Origin: CAJGDV01 sp036667875
Lineage (GTDB): Bacteria; Bacillota_I; Bacilli_A; RF39; UBA660
NCBI GenBank assembly: GCA_036667875.1
Contig: JAVWTD010000031.1
Location: 1-14,485 of the forward strand
Length of the DNA stretch: 14,485 nucleotides
Direction: 5' to 3'
The translations under genes were made by a program, and so were the position numbers. How positions within the stretch are numbered: the first letter of the stretch is position 1; each line of letters opens with the position of its first letter. The notes below the pieces were generated by a model, which saw nothing but the letters and a program-made list of their open reading frames with translations, had not been told where the DNA came from and did no database searches. Shown here piece by piece: positions 1-6,819 of the stretch.

Positions 1-8
1 TTTACAGT

Positions 9-34
9 AAACAATGTACAAACATTGTTTTTTT
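9..34 (+). terminator. Intrinsic terminator of an upstream gene
   Basis: An 8-bp perfect stem (AAACAATG at 9-16 with CATTGTTT at 23-30) with a 6-base loop runs straight into a T tract at 28-34. It would end transcription of a gene lying left of the window. A TAA at 8-10 could be that gene's stop codon, but too little sequence is present to identify it. Confidence 0.65.
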
Positions 35-53
35 ATAACAAAAAATGTATAAT
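25..53 (+). promoter_or_regulatory. Putative sigma-A promoter for pgk operon
   Basis: A perfect -10 box TATAAT lies at 48-53. Seventeen bases upstream, TTGTTT at 25-30 is a weak -35 that overlaps the right arm of the preceding terminator. Transcription would start around 60, giving a leader of about 20 bases that carries the pgk ribosome binding site. Confidence 0.45.
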
Positions 54-82
54 TGTATTAGAAAAGATAGGAGAGTACAAAA

Positions 83-1267
83 ATGAAAAAAAGTATAAGA
101 GATTTTGATTTAAATAACAAAAAAGTTATTATAAGAGTAGACTTTAATGTGCCAATTAAAGACTCAGTAATAACTGACGATAATAGAATAAAAGAAAGCC
201 TAGAAACAATTAAATATGCTATATATAATAACGCTAAAGTTATATTAATGTCACACCTTGGCAGAGTACAAACAGCAGAAGATAAAGAAAAATACACACT
301 AGAACCAGTAGCCCTAAGACTTAGTGAATTATTAGAAAAAGAAGTAATATTTGTAGACGAAACACGTGGTGAAATATTAGAAAATGAAATAAATAATTTA
401 TTACCAGGACAAGTACTTCTTATAGAAAATACAAGATTTGAAGATTTAAACGGAAAACTAGAAAGTAGAAACGACGAAGAACTTGGTCAATACTGGGCAT
501 CCCTTGGAGATATATTTATAAATGATGCCTTTGGAACAGCACACAGAGCACACGCATCGAATGTTGGAATTGCAACCCATCTAGAATCAGGAATTGGTTT
601 CTTAATAGAAAAAGAACTTAATTTTTTATTACCCGCTATTGAAAAACCAGAAAGACCATTAACAATAATATTAGGTGGTTCTAAAGTAAGCGATAAAATT
701 GGAGTAATAGAAAACTTTGTTAAAATAGCAGACCACATCCTAATAGGTGGAGGAATGGCATATACCTTTTTAAAGGCTGCAGGTTTACCTATAGGTGAGT
801 CAATTGTAGATAATGATAACTTAGATTTCTGTCACAATATGCTTAAAAGATATTCAGACAAAATAATTCTTCCAATCGATTCAGTATGTGCAAACAACAT
901 GGAATTAGACACACCCTCAAGAGAATGTTTTATTAACGACATAGAAAACAATGAAATGGGATTAGACATAGGAACAGGAACAATAAAAATATTTAAACAA
1001 TATATAAAAGAATCCAAAACAGTTATTTGGAATGGACCAGTTGGAGTATTTGAAATAGACGCATACTCAAATGGAACATACAAAATATGTGAAGCCCTAG
1101 AAAAACTTGATGGAGTAAGCCTAATTGGTGGAGGAGACACAGCATCAGCTGTAATAAACTTTGGATTTAAACATAGTTTTAGTCATATTTCAACAGGTGG
1201 AGGAGCATCACTTGAACTTCTTGAAGGAAAAATATTACCAGGAATAGATATAATTAAAGATATCTAA
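83..1267 (+). CDS. pgk: Phosphoglycerate kinase
   Basis: Cytosolic glycolytic enzyme that transfers the acyl phosphate of 1,3-bisphosphoglycerate to ADP, giving 3-phosphoglycerate and ATP. The 394 residues match the usual bacterial length. Family landmarks appear in order: RVDFNVP near the N-terminus, SHLGR, NDAFGTAHRAHAS from residue 147, GGSKVSDKIGVIEN, GGGMAYTFLKA, NGPVGVFE and the nucleotide-binding GGGDTASAV from residue 349, then STGGGASLELLEGK near the end. The ATG is preceded by a GATAGGAGAG ribosome binding site. It is the first gene of an apparent operon with a glycosyltransferase 12 bases downstream and tpiA after that. No sign of damage; the identification is secure from the motifs. 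Confidence 0.98.
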   Translation: MKKSIRDFDLNNKKVIIRVDFNVPIKDSVITDDNRIKESLETIKYAIYNNAKVILMSHLGRVQTAEDKEKYTLEPVALRLSELLEKEVIFVDETRGEILENEINNLLPGQVLLIENTRFEDLNGKLESRNDEELGQYWASLGDIFINDAFGTAHRAHASNVGIATHLESGIGFLIEKELNFLLPAIEKPERPLTIILGGSKVSDKIGVIENFVKIADHILIGGGMAYTFLKAAGLPIGESIVDNDNLDFCHNMLKRYSDKIILPIDSVCANNMELDTPSRECFINDIENNEMGLDIGTGTIKIFKQYIKESKTVIWNGPVGVFEIDAYSNGTYKICEALEKLDGVSLIGGGDTASAVINFGFKHSFSHISTGGGASLELLEGKILPGIDIIKDI

Positions 1268-1279
1268 ATAGGAGAGAAC

Positions 1280-2515
1280 ATGAGAATAGGAATATTTACA
1301 GATACATATCCCCCTTACATAAACGGTGTATCAACAAGTATCTTTATGCTTGAAAACGCCTTAAGAAAAAAAGGACATCAAGTCTATATTGTTACAGTTA
1401 ATGCTGACAATATGAAATATAAATATGAAAATGAAGAAAGAATAATAAGAATCCCAGGAGTTCCAATAGGAATATATGATTATCGCCTAACAGGAGTATA
1501 TCCCCTAAAAGCACTTAACAAAATTAAAAAATGGAATCTTGATGTAATTCACTCACATACAGAATTTGGAGTAGGAACCTTTGCACGAATTATTGCCAAA
1601 CAATATAATATACCCTTAGTGCATACCTACCACACAATGTATGAAGATTACGTACATTACATAACAAAAGGATATTTTAATAATACAAGCAAAAAAATAG
1701 TAGAATACCTTACCAATTTCTATTGTGACCAAACAGCAACAGAACTAATTGTACCAACAAAAAAAACATATCTATTCTTTAAAGAAAAATATCACTACGA
1801 AAGAAACGTACACATTGTTCCAACAGGAATAGAAGTAGAAAGATTTTATGAAGAAAATATAGCCAAAAAAGATATAGATGAATTAAGAAAAAAATATGGA
1901 ATTTCAAAAGGCGAATTCTTAATACTTTATGTAGGTCGTATAGGAAAAGAAAAATCAATAGAAGTCTTAATAGAAGCACACGAAAGCCTTGCTAAAACAT
2001 ATAAAGCTAAATTAATGATTGTAGGAGACGGACCAGACGCCTTACACTATAAAGAATTAGTAAAAAAACTAGACCTTGAAGACTATGTTATATTTACAGG
2101 CAAAGTCCCTTGGGAACAAGTAACCCTTTATTATCAACTAGCGGATGTCTTTGCAACAGCATCAACATCAGAAACACAGGGATTAACAGTAATTGAAGCC
2201 ATGGCAGCATCCCTACCTGTCATAGCAGTAGATGATGATGCATTTAGAAATGTAGTTATAGAAGGCTTAAACGGACACCTTTTTGACACCAAAGGAGAAT
2301 ATAAAAAATTTGTTCAATCATTTATTGATTCCCCATCTAAATTAAAACAATTTAGTAACCAAGCTAGAATAAATGCAGACACATACTCAAGTAAATATTT
2401 CGCAGAAAGAGTATTAGATGTCTACACCGCTGCAATAGGAAAGAAACAAACAGAAAATGTTGATAAAAACATAAAAAACGGATTTTTATCAACACTAAGA
2501 GGAATATTCAAATGA
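1280..2515 (+). CDS. GT4-family glycosyltransferase, probable diacylglycerol glucosyltransferase
   Basis: A 411-residue GT-B fold glycosyltransferase of family GT4. The N-terminus reads MRIGIFTDTYPPYINGVSTS, the form typical of Firmicute and mollicute enzymes that add glucose to 1,2-diacylglycerol to make membrane glycolipids or lipoteichoic acid anchors. The Rossmann domain of the second half has VPTGIEVERF and LYVGRIGKEK, followed by the EX7E signature with E298 and E306 in SETQGLTVIEAMA. No signal peptide or membrane span is visible; such enzymes act at the cytoplasmic membrane face. GGAG at 1271-1274 supports the ATG. The stop overlaps the tpiA start (ATGA), implying coupled translation. 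The sugar acceptor is inferred from resemblance only; GT4 members also make other glycoconjugates. Confidence 0.85.
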   Translation: MRIGIFTDTYPPYINGVSTSIFMLENALRKKGHQVYIVTVNADNMKYKYENEERIIRIPGVPIGIYDYRLTGVYPLKALNKIKKWNLDVIHSHTEFGVGTFARIIAKQYNIPLVHTYHTMYEDYVHYITKGYFNNTSKKIVEYLTNFYCDQTATELIVPTKKTYLFFKEKYHYERNVHIVPTGIEVERFYEENIAKKDIDELRKKYGISKGEFLILYVGRIGKEKSIEVLIEAHESLAKTYKAKLMIVGDGPDALHYKELVKKLDLEDYVIFTGKVPWEQVTLYYQLADVFATASTSETQGLTVIEAMAASLPVIAVDDDAFRNVVIEGLNGHLFDTKGEYKKFVQSFIDSPSKLKQFSNQARINADTYSSKYFAERVLDVYTAAIGKKQTENVDKNIKNGFLSTLRGIFK

Positions 2516-3237
2516 ACAAAATAGTAGTAGCAAACCTAAAAATGAACATGACCTTTTTAGAAACAAATGAATATATAAAAGAGCTAGACCAAAACATATT
2601 AGATAAAAATGTAATAATATGTCCATCATCACTCTATCTTCCACTATACCTAAATAAAAATTATAGTGTCGGGTGCCAAAACTGTTATAGTGAAAATAGT
2701 GGAGCCTTTACAGGAGAAATAAGTCCTAAACAAATTAATAGTCTAGGAGTAGAATATGTAATACTTGGGCATAGCGAACGAAGAACAATTTTACACGAAA
2801 CAAACGAAGAAATTAACAAGAAGATAAAAAAAGCAGTAACTAACAACTTAAATGTTATACTATGTGTAGGTGAAACTAAGGAAGAAAAAGATAAAATTAT
2901 GACAGATAAAATTTTAGAGAGACAAATTATTAACTGCTTAACGGGAATCGGAACTAGTGACGCCAAAAACATTATAATTGCCTATGAACCAATTTGGTCC
3001 ATAGGAACTGGATTAACCCCAACGGAAAAGGAAATTCAAATAACAATTATGAACATAAAAGAAATACTAAAAAATCTTTATAAAGAATTAAACTTTAAAG
3101 TTCTTTATGGGGGGAGCGTAAACGAAGAAAATATAACATCAATAAATCAAATTAAAGAAATTTCCGGAGTATTAGTTGGAGGAGCATCCATGGATGCTAA
3201 GAAATTGAAAAAAATAAAGGAAGTCGTTTTGAGTTAG
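2512..3237 (+). CDS. tpiA: Triosephosphate isomerase
   Basis: Interconverts dihydroxyacetone phosphate and glyceraldehyde 3-phosphate. The 241 residues (slightly short of the usual 250) carry the whole TIM-barrel active site: Lys10 in NLKMN, His87 in GHSERR, catalytic Glu159 in AYEPIWSIGTG, and the phosphate-binding YGGSV and GVLVGGASM loops near the C-terminus. The N-terminal motif is NLKMN where most bacteria have NWKMN, so the usual Trp is Leu. Translation starts inside the preceding glycosyltransferase (4-base overlap), with GAGGAA at 2499-2504 as ribosome binding site. It belongs with pgk functionally and probably on one transcript. I see no clear terminator after it. Confidence 0.97.
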   Translation: MNKIVVANLKMNMTFLETNEYIKELDQNILDKNVIICPSSLYLPLYLNKNYSVGCQNCYSENSGAFTGEISPKQINSLGVEYVILGHSERRTILHETNEEINKKIKKAVTNNLNVILCVGETKEEKDKIMTDKILERQIINCLTGIGTSDAKNIIIAYEPIWSIGTGLTPTEKEIQITIMNIKEILKNLYKELNFKVLYGGSVNEENITSINQIKEISGVLVGGASMDAKKLKKIKEVVLS

Positions 3238-3256
3238 CACTTACTTTTTTTACATT
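3229..3256 (+). promoter_or_regulatory. Weak candidate promoter for spo0A
   Basis: TTGAGT at 3229-3234 and TACATT at 3251-3256 are 16 bases apart and match sigma-A boxes at four or more positions each. A second possible -10, TATAAA, lies at 3263-3268. I found no convincing sigma-H promoter or Spo0A box (TGTCGAA-like) here, so read-through from tpiA is also possible. Confidence 0.25.
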
Positions 3257-3282
3257 ATTAGCTATAAATAGGGAGACAGAAA

Positions 3283-4086
3283 ATGAAAAATATTCGAATA
3301 TTAATAGTTGACGATAACGTTAACTTAGTTGGAATGTTGAAGGAATGCTTTGAAGCTACGAATGAAATAGAAGTAATAGCAGAAGCATATAATGGATTGG
3401 ACGGATTTGAACTTATAAAAAGAGAAAAAGACAATTTTAATCTCTTATTATTAGATCTTATTATGCCAAAAAAAGATGGTATCTGGGTATTAGACCAAAT
3501 GAGAAAAAATGATATTAAAGTTAAAACTTTAGTAGAAACAAGTTATAATTCTCCAGATATTATCAGAGAAGTATCAGAAAGTGGAGCTTACTTTTATATT
3601 TTAAAACCTTTTGAAGTAGTTGACGTAAGGGCAAAAGTATTTGAACTAATGAATGTAAAACCAAAACCAGTTATTGTCAATAAAGAACAAATAACAGTGA
3701 AACAAGAAGTTACTGAGATGTTACATGCATTCGGGATACCATCGCATATTAAAGGATATCAATATATAAGAGACAGCATTATGCTATTATACGCTAATCC
3801 TGACCTTGTAGGAGGTATAACAAAAGAATTATACCCAGAGATATCTCTTAAATATAACACGACAGTATCACGAGTAGAAAGAGCAATCAGACACGCTATT
3901 GAAATAAGCTGTAATCGAGGCAACTCAGAATTGTTAAACTCATACTTCGGGTATAGTATGAACTATGACAAATGTAAACCCACAAACTCAGAATTTTTAG
4001 TAACGATATCAGATTACGTTAGAATGAATAACGATCAAAAATGTACAAATATACAAGAAATCAATGGTAAAAAAGAGAGCGCATAG
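3283..4086 (+). CDS. spo0A: Sporulation master regulator Spo0A
   Basis: Phosphorelay response regulator that, once phosphorylated, binds DNA and commits the cell to sporulation. The N-terminal receiver domain (about 1-125) has the acidic pair D10-D11, phospho-acceptor D58 in LLLLDLIMP, switch residue T86 and K108 in YILKPF. After a short linker, the C-terminal domain (about 145-262) matches Spo0A closely: GIPSHIKGYQYIRDSI, the recognition helix region NTTVSRVERAIRHAIE, and KPTNSEF near the end. Length 267 equals that of Bacillus Spo0A. GGGAGA at 3271 is the ribosome binding site. The neighbours are unusual: spo0A normally follows spoIVB, which is not seen here. Its last codons form the left arm of its own terminator. 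Confidence 0.97.
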   Translation: MKNIRILIVDDNVNLVGMLKECFEATNEIEVIAEAYNGLDGFELIKREKDNFNLLLLDLIMPKKDGIWVLDQMRKNDIKVKTLVETSYNSPDIIREVSESGAYFYILKPFEVVDVRAKVFELMNVKPKPVIVNKEQITVKQEVTEMLHAFGIPSHIKGYQYIRDSIMLLYANPDLVGGITKELYPEISLKYNTTVSRVERAIRHAIEISCNRGNSELLNSYFGYSMNYDKCKPTNSEFLVTISDYVRMNNDQKCTNIQEINGKKESA

Positions 4087-4100
4087 CTCTCTTTTCGTTT
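4071..4100 (+). terminator. Terminator overlapping the spo0A stop codon
   Basis: A 10-bp perfect stem, AAAAGAGAGC (4071-4080) with GCTCTCTTTT (4086-4095), encloses a five-base loop. The TAG stop at 4084-4086 starts in the loop. The tail TTTTCGTTT is a moderate T tract; the A-run on the left means it could also act on the other strand. Confidence 0.8.
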
Positions 4101-4109
4101 GTGTAAAAT

Positions 4110-4138
4110 TTGACTTTAATCTAAAACTATGTTAGACT
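4110..4138 (+). promoter_or_regulatory. Promoter of the LRR-transglutaminase/HD operon
   Basis: TTGACT (4110-4115) and TAGACT (4133-4138) are 17 bases apart, and TG at 4130-4131 makes an extended -10. It lies between the spo0A terminator and the next gene, so the downstream pair is an independent transcription unit. Confidence 0.6.
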
Positions 4139-4162
4139 AGAACCCATTTAAGGAGTGATTAT

Positions 4163-5377
4163 ATGGAAATAAATTATTATCTTTCATTAGAAATTGATGA
4201 AAACATGAAAATGTTAGGGAAAAATAGACAAATCAGTTTTAGAGACCCAAACTTTAATATATTCACAAAAAAAGAAATAGAAAACATAACCGAATTAAAA
4301 CTTAGAAACACATCAACAATTGATGACTTAAAATACCTAACCAACCTAAAAAAACTTTCAATAGAAGGAATAGATTATAATAGAATAAAAGACGAAAATA
4401 ATCTAGAATTTAATCCCTTAATGAATCACATAAAAAACTTCGATATAATAAATCAATTGAAAAACCTTGAAACACTAGTAATAAATAACGACATTAACAT
4501 AAAAAAATTAGACATATCAAACTTAACTAACCTAAAAATTCTCCACCTAAAAAACGATCCAGAACTAAGAACACTAAAAGGATTAGAAAAACTTAAACAA
4601 TTAAAAGAAGTAATAATATACGGAACAAACATTAAAAATAAAATAGACTTTAAAAACTATGTAGTAAATACAACACAAACAAAAACAAATTTGCTCGACA
4701 TAAAAATTATTTTAAATAACCTTGAATATCTAAGACAAATTAACAATTTAAAAAGAAAAGGCTTAACAAGAATAAATTTCGTCGAAAAAAACGGATTTGT
4801 AGAATATACAAAAGTAGATTCAAAGGACCTAGAATCAATGCTAATAAGTCTAAATAAACTTACTTATAAACTTAAATACCAAAAAGACATAGTAAAAATA
4901 ATAAAAACATTTAAATACATTGTAAATGAATATAAATTTTCTAAAGAAGAACTAATAGAAAGACAATCAGTTTATAATAAAATAATAATTAAGTATAATA
5001 GAATACCAGATGAATTCAAAAAATATTTTGCATCACTTCACAGTAGTATTAACATGTTTTACACCAAAAAAGGAAACTGTGAAGGACACGTTAATTTAAT
5101 GAGTATTATACTTAATATGCTAGACATTGAAAACGAAACAGTCCACTGCAAAGACATTAGATTTAATAACTATTGTGGAGACACAAACCACGCAATGATA
5201 AGAGTGAAATTAGATGGTAAATGGTTATATTGTGACCCAACAATGGACAAAAAAAATTGTTCAAACTATCTACTAAAAACAACACAAGAATTAGAAAATA
5301 CACACGAATTAAGTGGATACGAAAAAAGAAAAACAGGAGGAAAAACAAATGATAATATTAGATGTGTTAGATTCTGA
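4163..5377 (+). CDS. Leucine-rich-repeat protein with C-terminal transglutaminase-like domain
   Basis: A 404-residue protein with two parts. Residues about 40-160 hold degenerate leucine-rich repeats, visible as LKYLTNLKKLSIEG, INQLKNLETLVI, ISNLTNLKILHL and LEKLKQLKEVIIYG. A helical linker follows. Residues about 285-370 have a papain-like transglutaminase core: Cys306 in KGNCEGHVNLMSIILN, His343 in NHAMIRV and Asp358 in YCDPTMD, in the Cys-His-Asp order and spacing of that superfamily. Members are proteases, cross-linkers or amidases, so the reaction is not predictable; LRRs suggest protein binding. No signal peptide is seen, so it is probably cytosolic. AAGGAGTGA at 4150 supports the start. 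The gene has its own promoter and overlaps the next gene by 29 bases. I do not know a named family with this architecture. Confidence 0.75.
   Translation: MEINYYLSLEIDENMKMLGKNRQISFRDPNFNIFTKKEIENITELKLRNTSTIDDLKYLTNLKKLSIEGIDYNRIKDENNLEFNPLMNHIKNFDIINQLKNLETLVINNDINIKKLDISNLTNLKILHLKNDPELRTLKGLEKLKQLKEVIIYGTNIKNKIDFKNYVVNTTQTKTNLLDIKIILNNLEYLRQINNLKRKGLTRINFVEKNGFVEYTKVDSKDLESMLISLNKLTYKLKYQKDIVKIIKTFKYIVNEYKFSKEELIERQSVYNKIIIKYNRIPDEFKKYFASLHSSINMFYTKKGNCEGHVNLMSIILNMLDIENETVHCKDIRFNNYCGDTNHAMIRVKLDGKWLYCDPTMDKKNCSNYLLKTTQELENTHELSGYEKRKTGGKTNDNIRCVRF
5335..5340 (+). promoter_or_regulatory. Ribosome binding site fixing the HD-protein start
   Basis: AGGAGG inside the end of the LRR gene lies 8 bases before the ATG at 5349. 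This decides against the upstream in-frame GTG at 5313, which has no such site. Confidence 0.8.
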
Positions 5378-6755
5378 AGATAAAGAAGAATTAAAAAAAA
5401 TAGTTTCCAATATAAAAGTTAATCAATTATATAAAAGCAAAATACACGGAATATATCATTCAGAAAAAGTTCTTCTTTTTTCATATTTATTAGCTAAAAA
5501 TTTTGAGTTAAGTAACGCAGATTTAAGAATATTATATGATGCTTCTATTTATCACGACATTGGTAGAAAAACAGACGGAGAAGACCCATTTCATGGTAAA
5601 TCCTCAGCTATAAAAATAAGTTCAGTCGTAAACTACACTGATGAATTGGAACTTCTTCTTCTTCAATCAATCATTGATGGACACTCAAGAAAAGATAGCG
5701 ACAAAAATAAAAACTTTGAAGATTATTTCTGGGACATTGAATGTAAAAATGAATACAAAAACAGATATGATTCATTATATGACATTCTAAAAGATGCTGA
5801 CGCATTAGACAGAATAAGAATAAAAGAAAATAATAATACCCTAGAACCAGAATACTTAAGAATACCTAGAAGTATAGAATTAATAGAAGTATCAGAGAAC
5901 ATTAACGATAAATATATAGAGGAATTTGAAAAAAATCCAAACCTAGAAGGCTTAAAAACAGGAAATAGTGAATGTTTTCATAGTTTTGGTAACGATATAT
6001 TTAAATTAAATTCTATAATAACAAATGGTATACTTTCATACCGAGAAATGAAAAAATTAAACATTAAAGGGGCAAGAAACTTTAATGGAGGAAATAATGG
6101 AAACTTCATATCATGCGTAGCAGCTGATTTAGTGAAAGATTCAGAACCATTAAACACAAGTGCCTTTAAAAACTTTACTGAAAAAGGAATAAGTATAAAA
6201 ACTAAAAATATTAAATGGTTCGAAGCAAAAGAAAAAGAATCCTTAACATACACTGTATGTAATGGTAGACCTTATAAAAAAGCCAATTACACTGACGAAA
6301 GATATGTACAAGACAAAATAGAACCAGACAAAATAGAAGAAATATTTATATCAAATAAAATAAAAGATAACCTAGTAATAGACTCTTTATTTATATTACC
6401 TTCATTAAATTATGACATTATCGAAGATAGAGTATTATACTTTTTAAAAAATACAAAAACAAATTTTGATGATGAATTATTAAATGTACTAGCAAAATAT
6501 AAACTCATTATCCAAAAAAAATCAGAATATAAAGATATAGAACAAAGAATTATAAATATAAACAAAGAACTACAAAAACATATAGGAATAAGAGTAGCTG
6601 CTTATTATAGTAGTTTAACAAATATAGACATATATTCATTAACATTAGAAAATATAGTAGACTATGAACTAGAACAATTAAACTTCTTAAAACAAGAAGA
6701 AACAACAAAAATATCTTATAAAAAACAGTTAGCACTCTCTCTTGACAAGTGCTAA
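5349..6755 (+). CDS. HD-domain hydrolase fused to an uncharacterised, possibly ADP-ribosyltransferase-like domain
   Basis: With the start at 5349 the protein has 468 residues. The N-terminal half is an HD metal-dependent phosphohydrolase domain: IHGIYHSEKV (H33, H37), the HD pair H69-D70 in YHDIGRKTDGED, H82 in FHGKSSA, H112 in DGHSRKD and DADALDR (149-155). Such domains cut phosphate bonds in nucleotides. Residues about 205-340 form a second domain with ECFHSFG (H211), NGILSYREM (about 226-234), NGNFISC (251-256) and DERYV (E317). This order of His, FIS and Glu vaguely recalls H-Y-E ADP-ribosyltransferases; that is a guess. The rest is helical. It is translationally linked to the LRR gene (29-base overlap), and its last codons are part of the clpB CIRCE operator. 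A GTG start at 5313 is less likely. Confidence 0.7.
   Translation: MIILDVLDSEDKEELKKIVSNIKVNQLYKSKIHGIYHSEKVLLFSYLLAKNFELSNADLRILYDASIYHDIGRKTDGEDPFHGKSSAIKISSVVNYTDELELLLLQSIIDGHSRKDSDKNKNFEDYFWDIECKNEYKNRYDSLYDILKDADALDRIRIKENNNTLEPEYLRIPRSIELIEVSENINDKYIEEFEKNPNLEGLKTGNSECFHSFGNDIFKLNSIITNGILSYREMKKLNIKGARNFNGGNNGNFISCVAADLVKDSEPLNTSAFKNFTEKGISIKTKNIKWFEAKEKESLTYTVCNGRPYKKANYTDERYVQDKIEPDKIEEIFISNKIKDNLVIDSLFILPSLNYDIIEDRVLYFLKNTKTNFDDELLNVLAKYKLIIQKKSEYKDIEQRIININKELQKHIGIRVAAYYSSLTNIDIYSLTLENIVDYELEQLNFLKQEETTKISYKKQLALSLDKC
6729..6755 (+). promoter_or_regulatory. CIRCE operator for HrcA upstream of clpB
   Basis: TTAGCACTC (6729-6737), nine bases, AAGTGCTAA (6747-6755). It matches the CIRCE consensus TTAGCACTC-N9-GAGTGCTAA at all but one arm base. 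It overlaps the clpB -35 box, so HrcA binding would block RNA polymerase until heat shock. It also contains the last codons and TAA stop of the upstream gene. Confidence 0.93.
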
Positions 6756-6769
6756 AATAGTGATATAAT
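6742..6769 (+). promoter_or_regulatory. clpB promoter
   Basis: Consensus TTGACA (6742-6747), 16-base spacer, consensus TATAAT (6764-6769), with TG at 6761-6762 as an extended -10. The -35 lies inside the CIRCE operator. Transcription would begin near 6776, leaving a leader of about 44 bases before the ATG at 6820. Confidence 0.85.
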
Positions 6770-6806
6770 TATAGTGGATGTATAAAAACATTCACTTTTT
6801 TATTGA

Positions 6807-6814
6807 AAGGAGAA
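6807..6814 (+). promoter_or_regulatory. Ribosome binding site fixing the clpB start
   Basis: AAAGGAGA lies 5 bases before ATG 6820. The earlier in-frame ATG at 6778 would sit almost at the transcription start with no ribosome binding site, so 6820 is preferred. Confidence 0.8.
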
Positions 6815-6819
6815 ATATT

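Noticed and set aside
3238..3282. Spo0A box or terminator between tpiA and spo0A
   Set aside because: No TGTCGAA-like box and only four-base complementary segments were found; the T run lacks a convincing stem.
5313..5348. GTG start for the HD protein
   Set aside because: No ribosome binding site; AGGAGG at 5335-5340 points to ATG 5349.
6778..6819. Upstream in-frame ATG as clpB start
   Set aside because: It would lie next to the predicted transcription start with no ribosome binding site; AAAGGAGA sits properly before ATG 6820.
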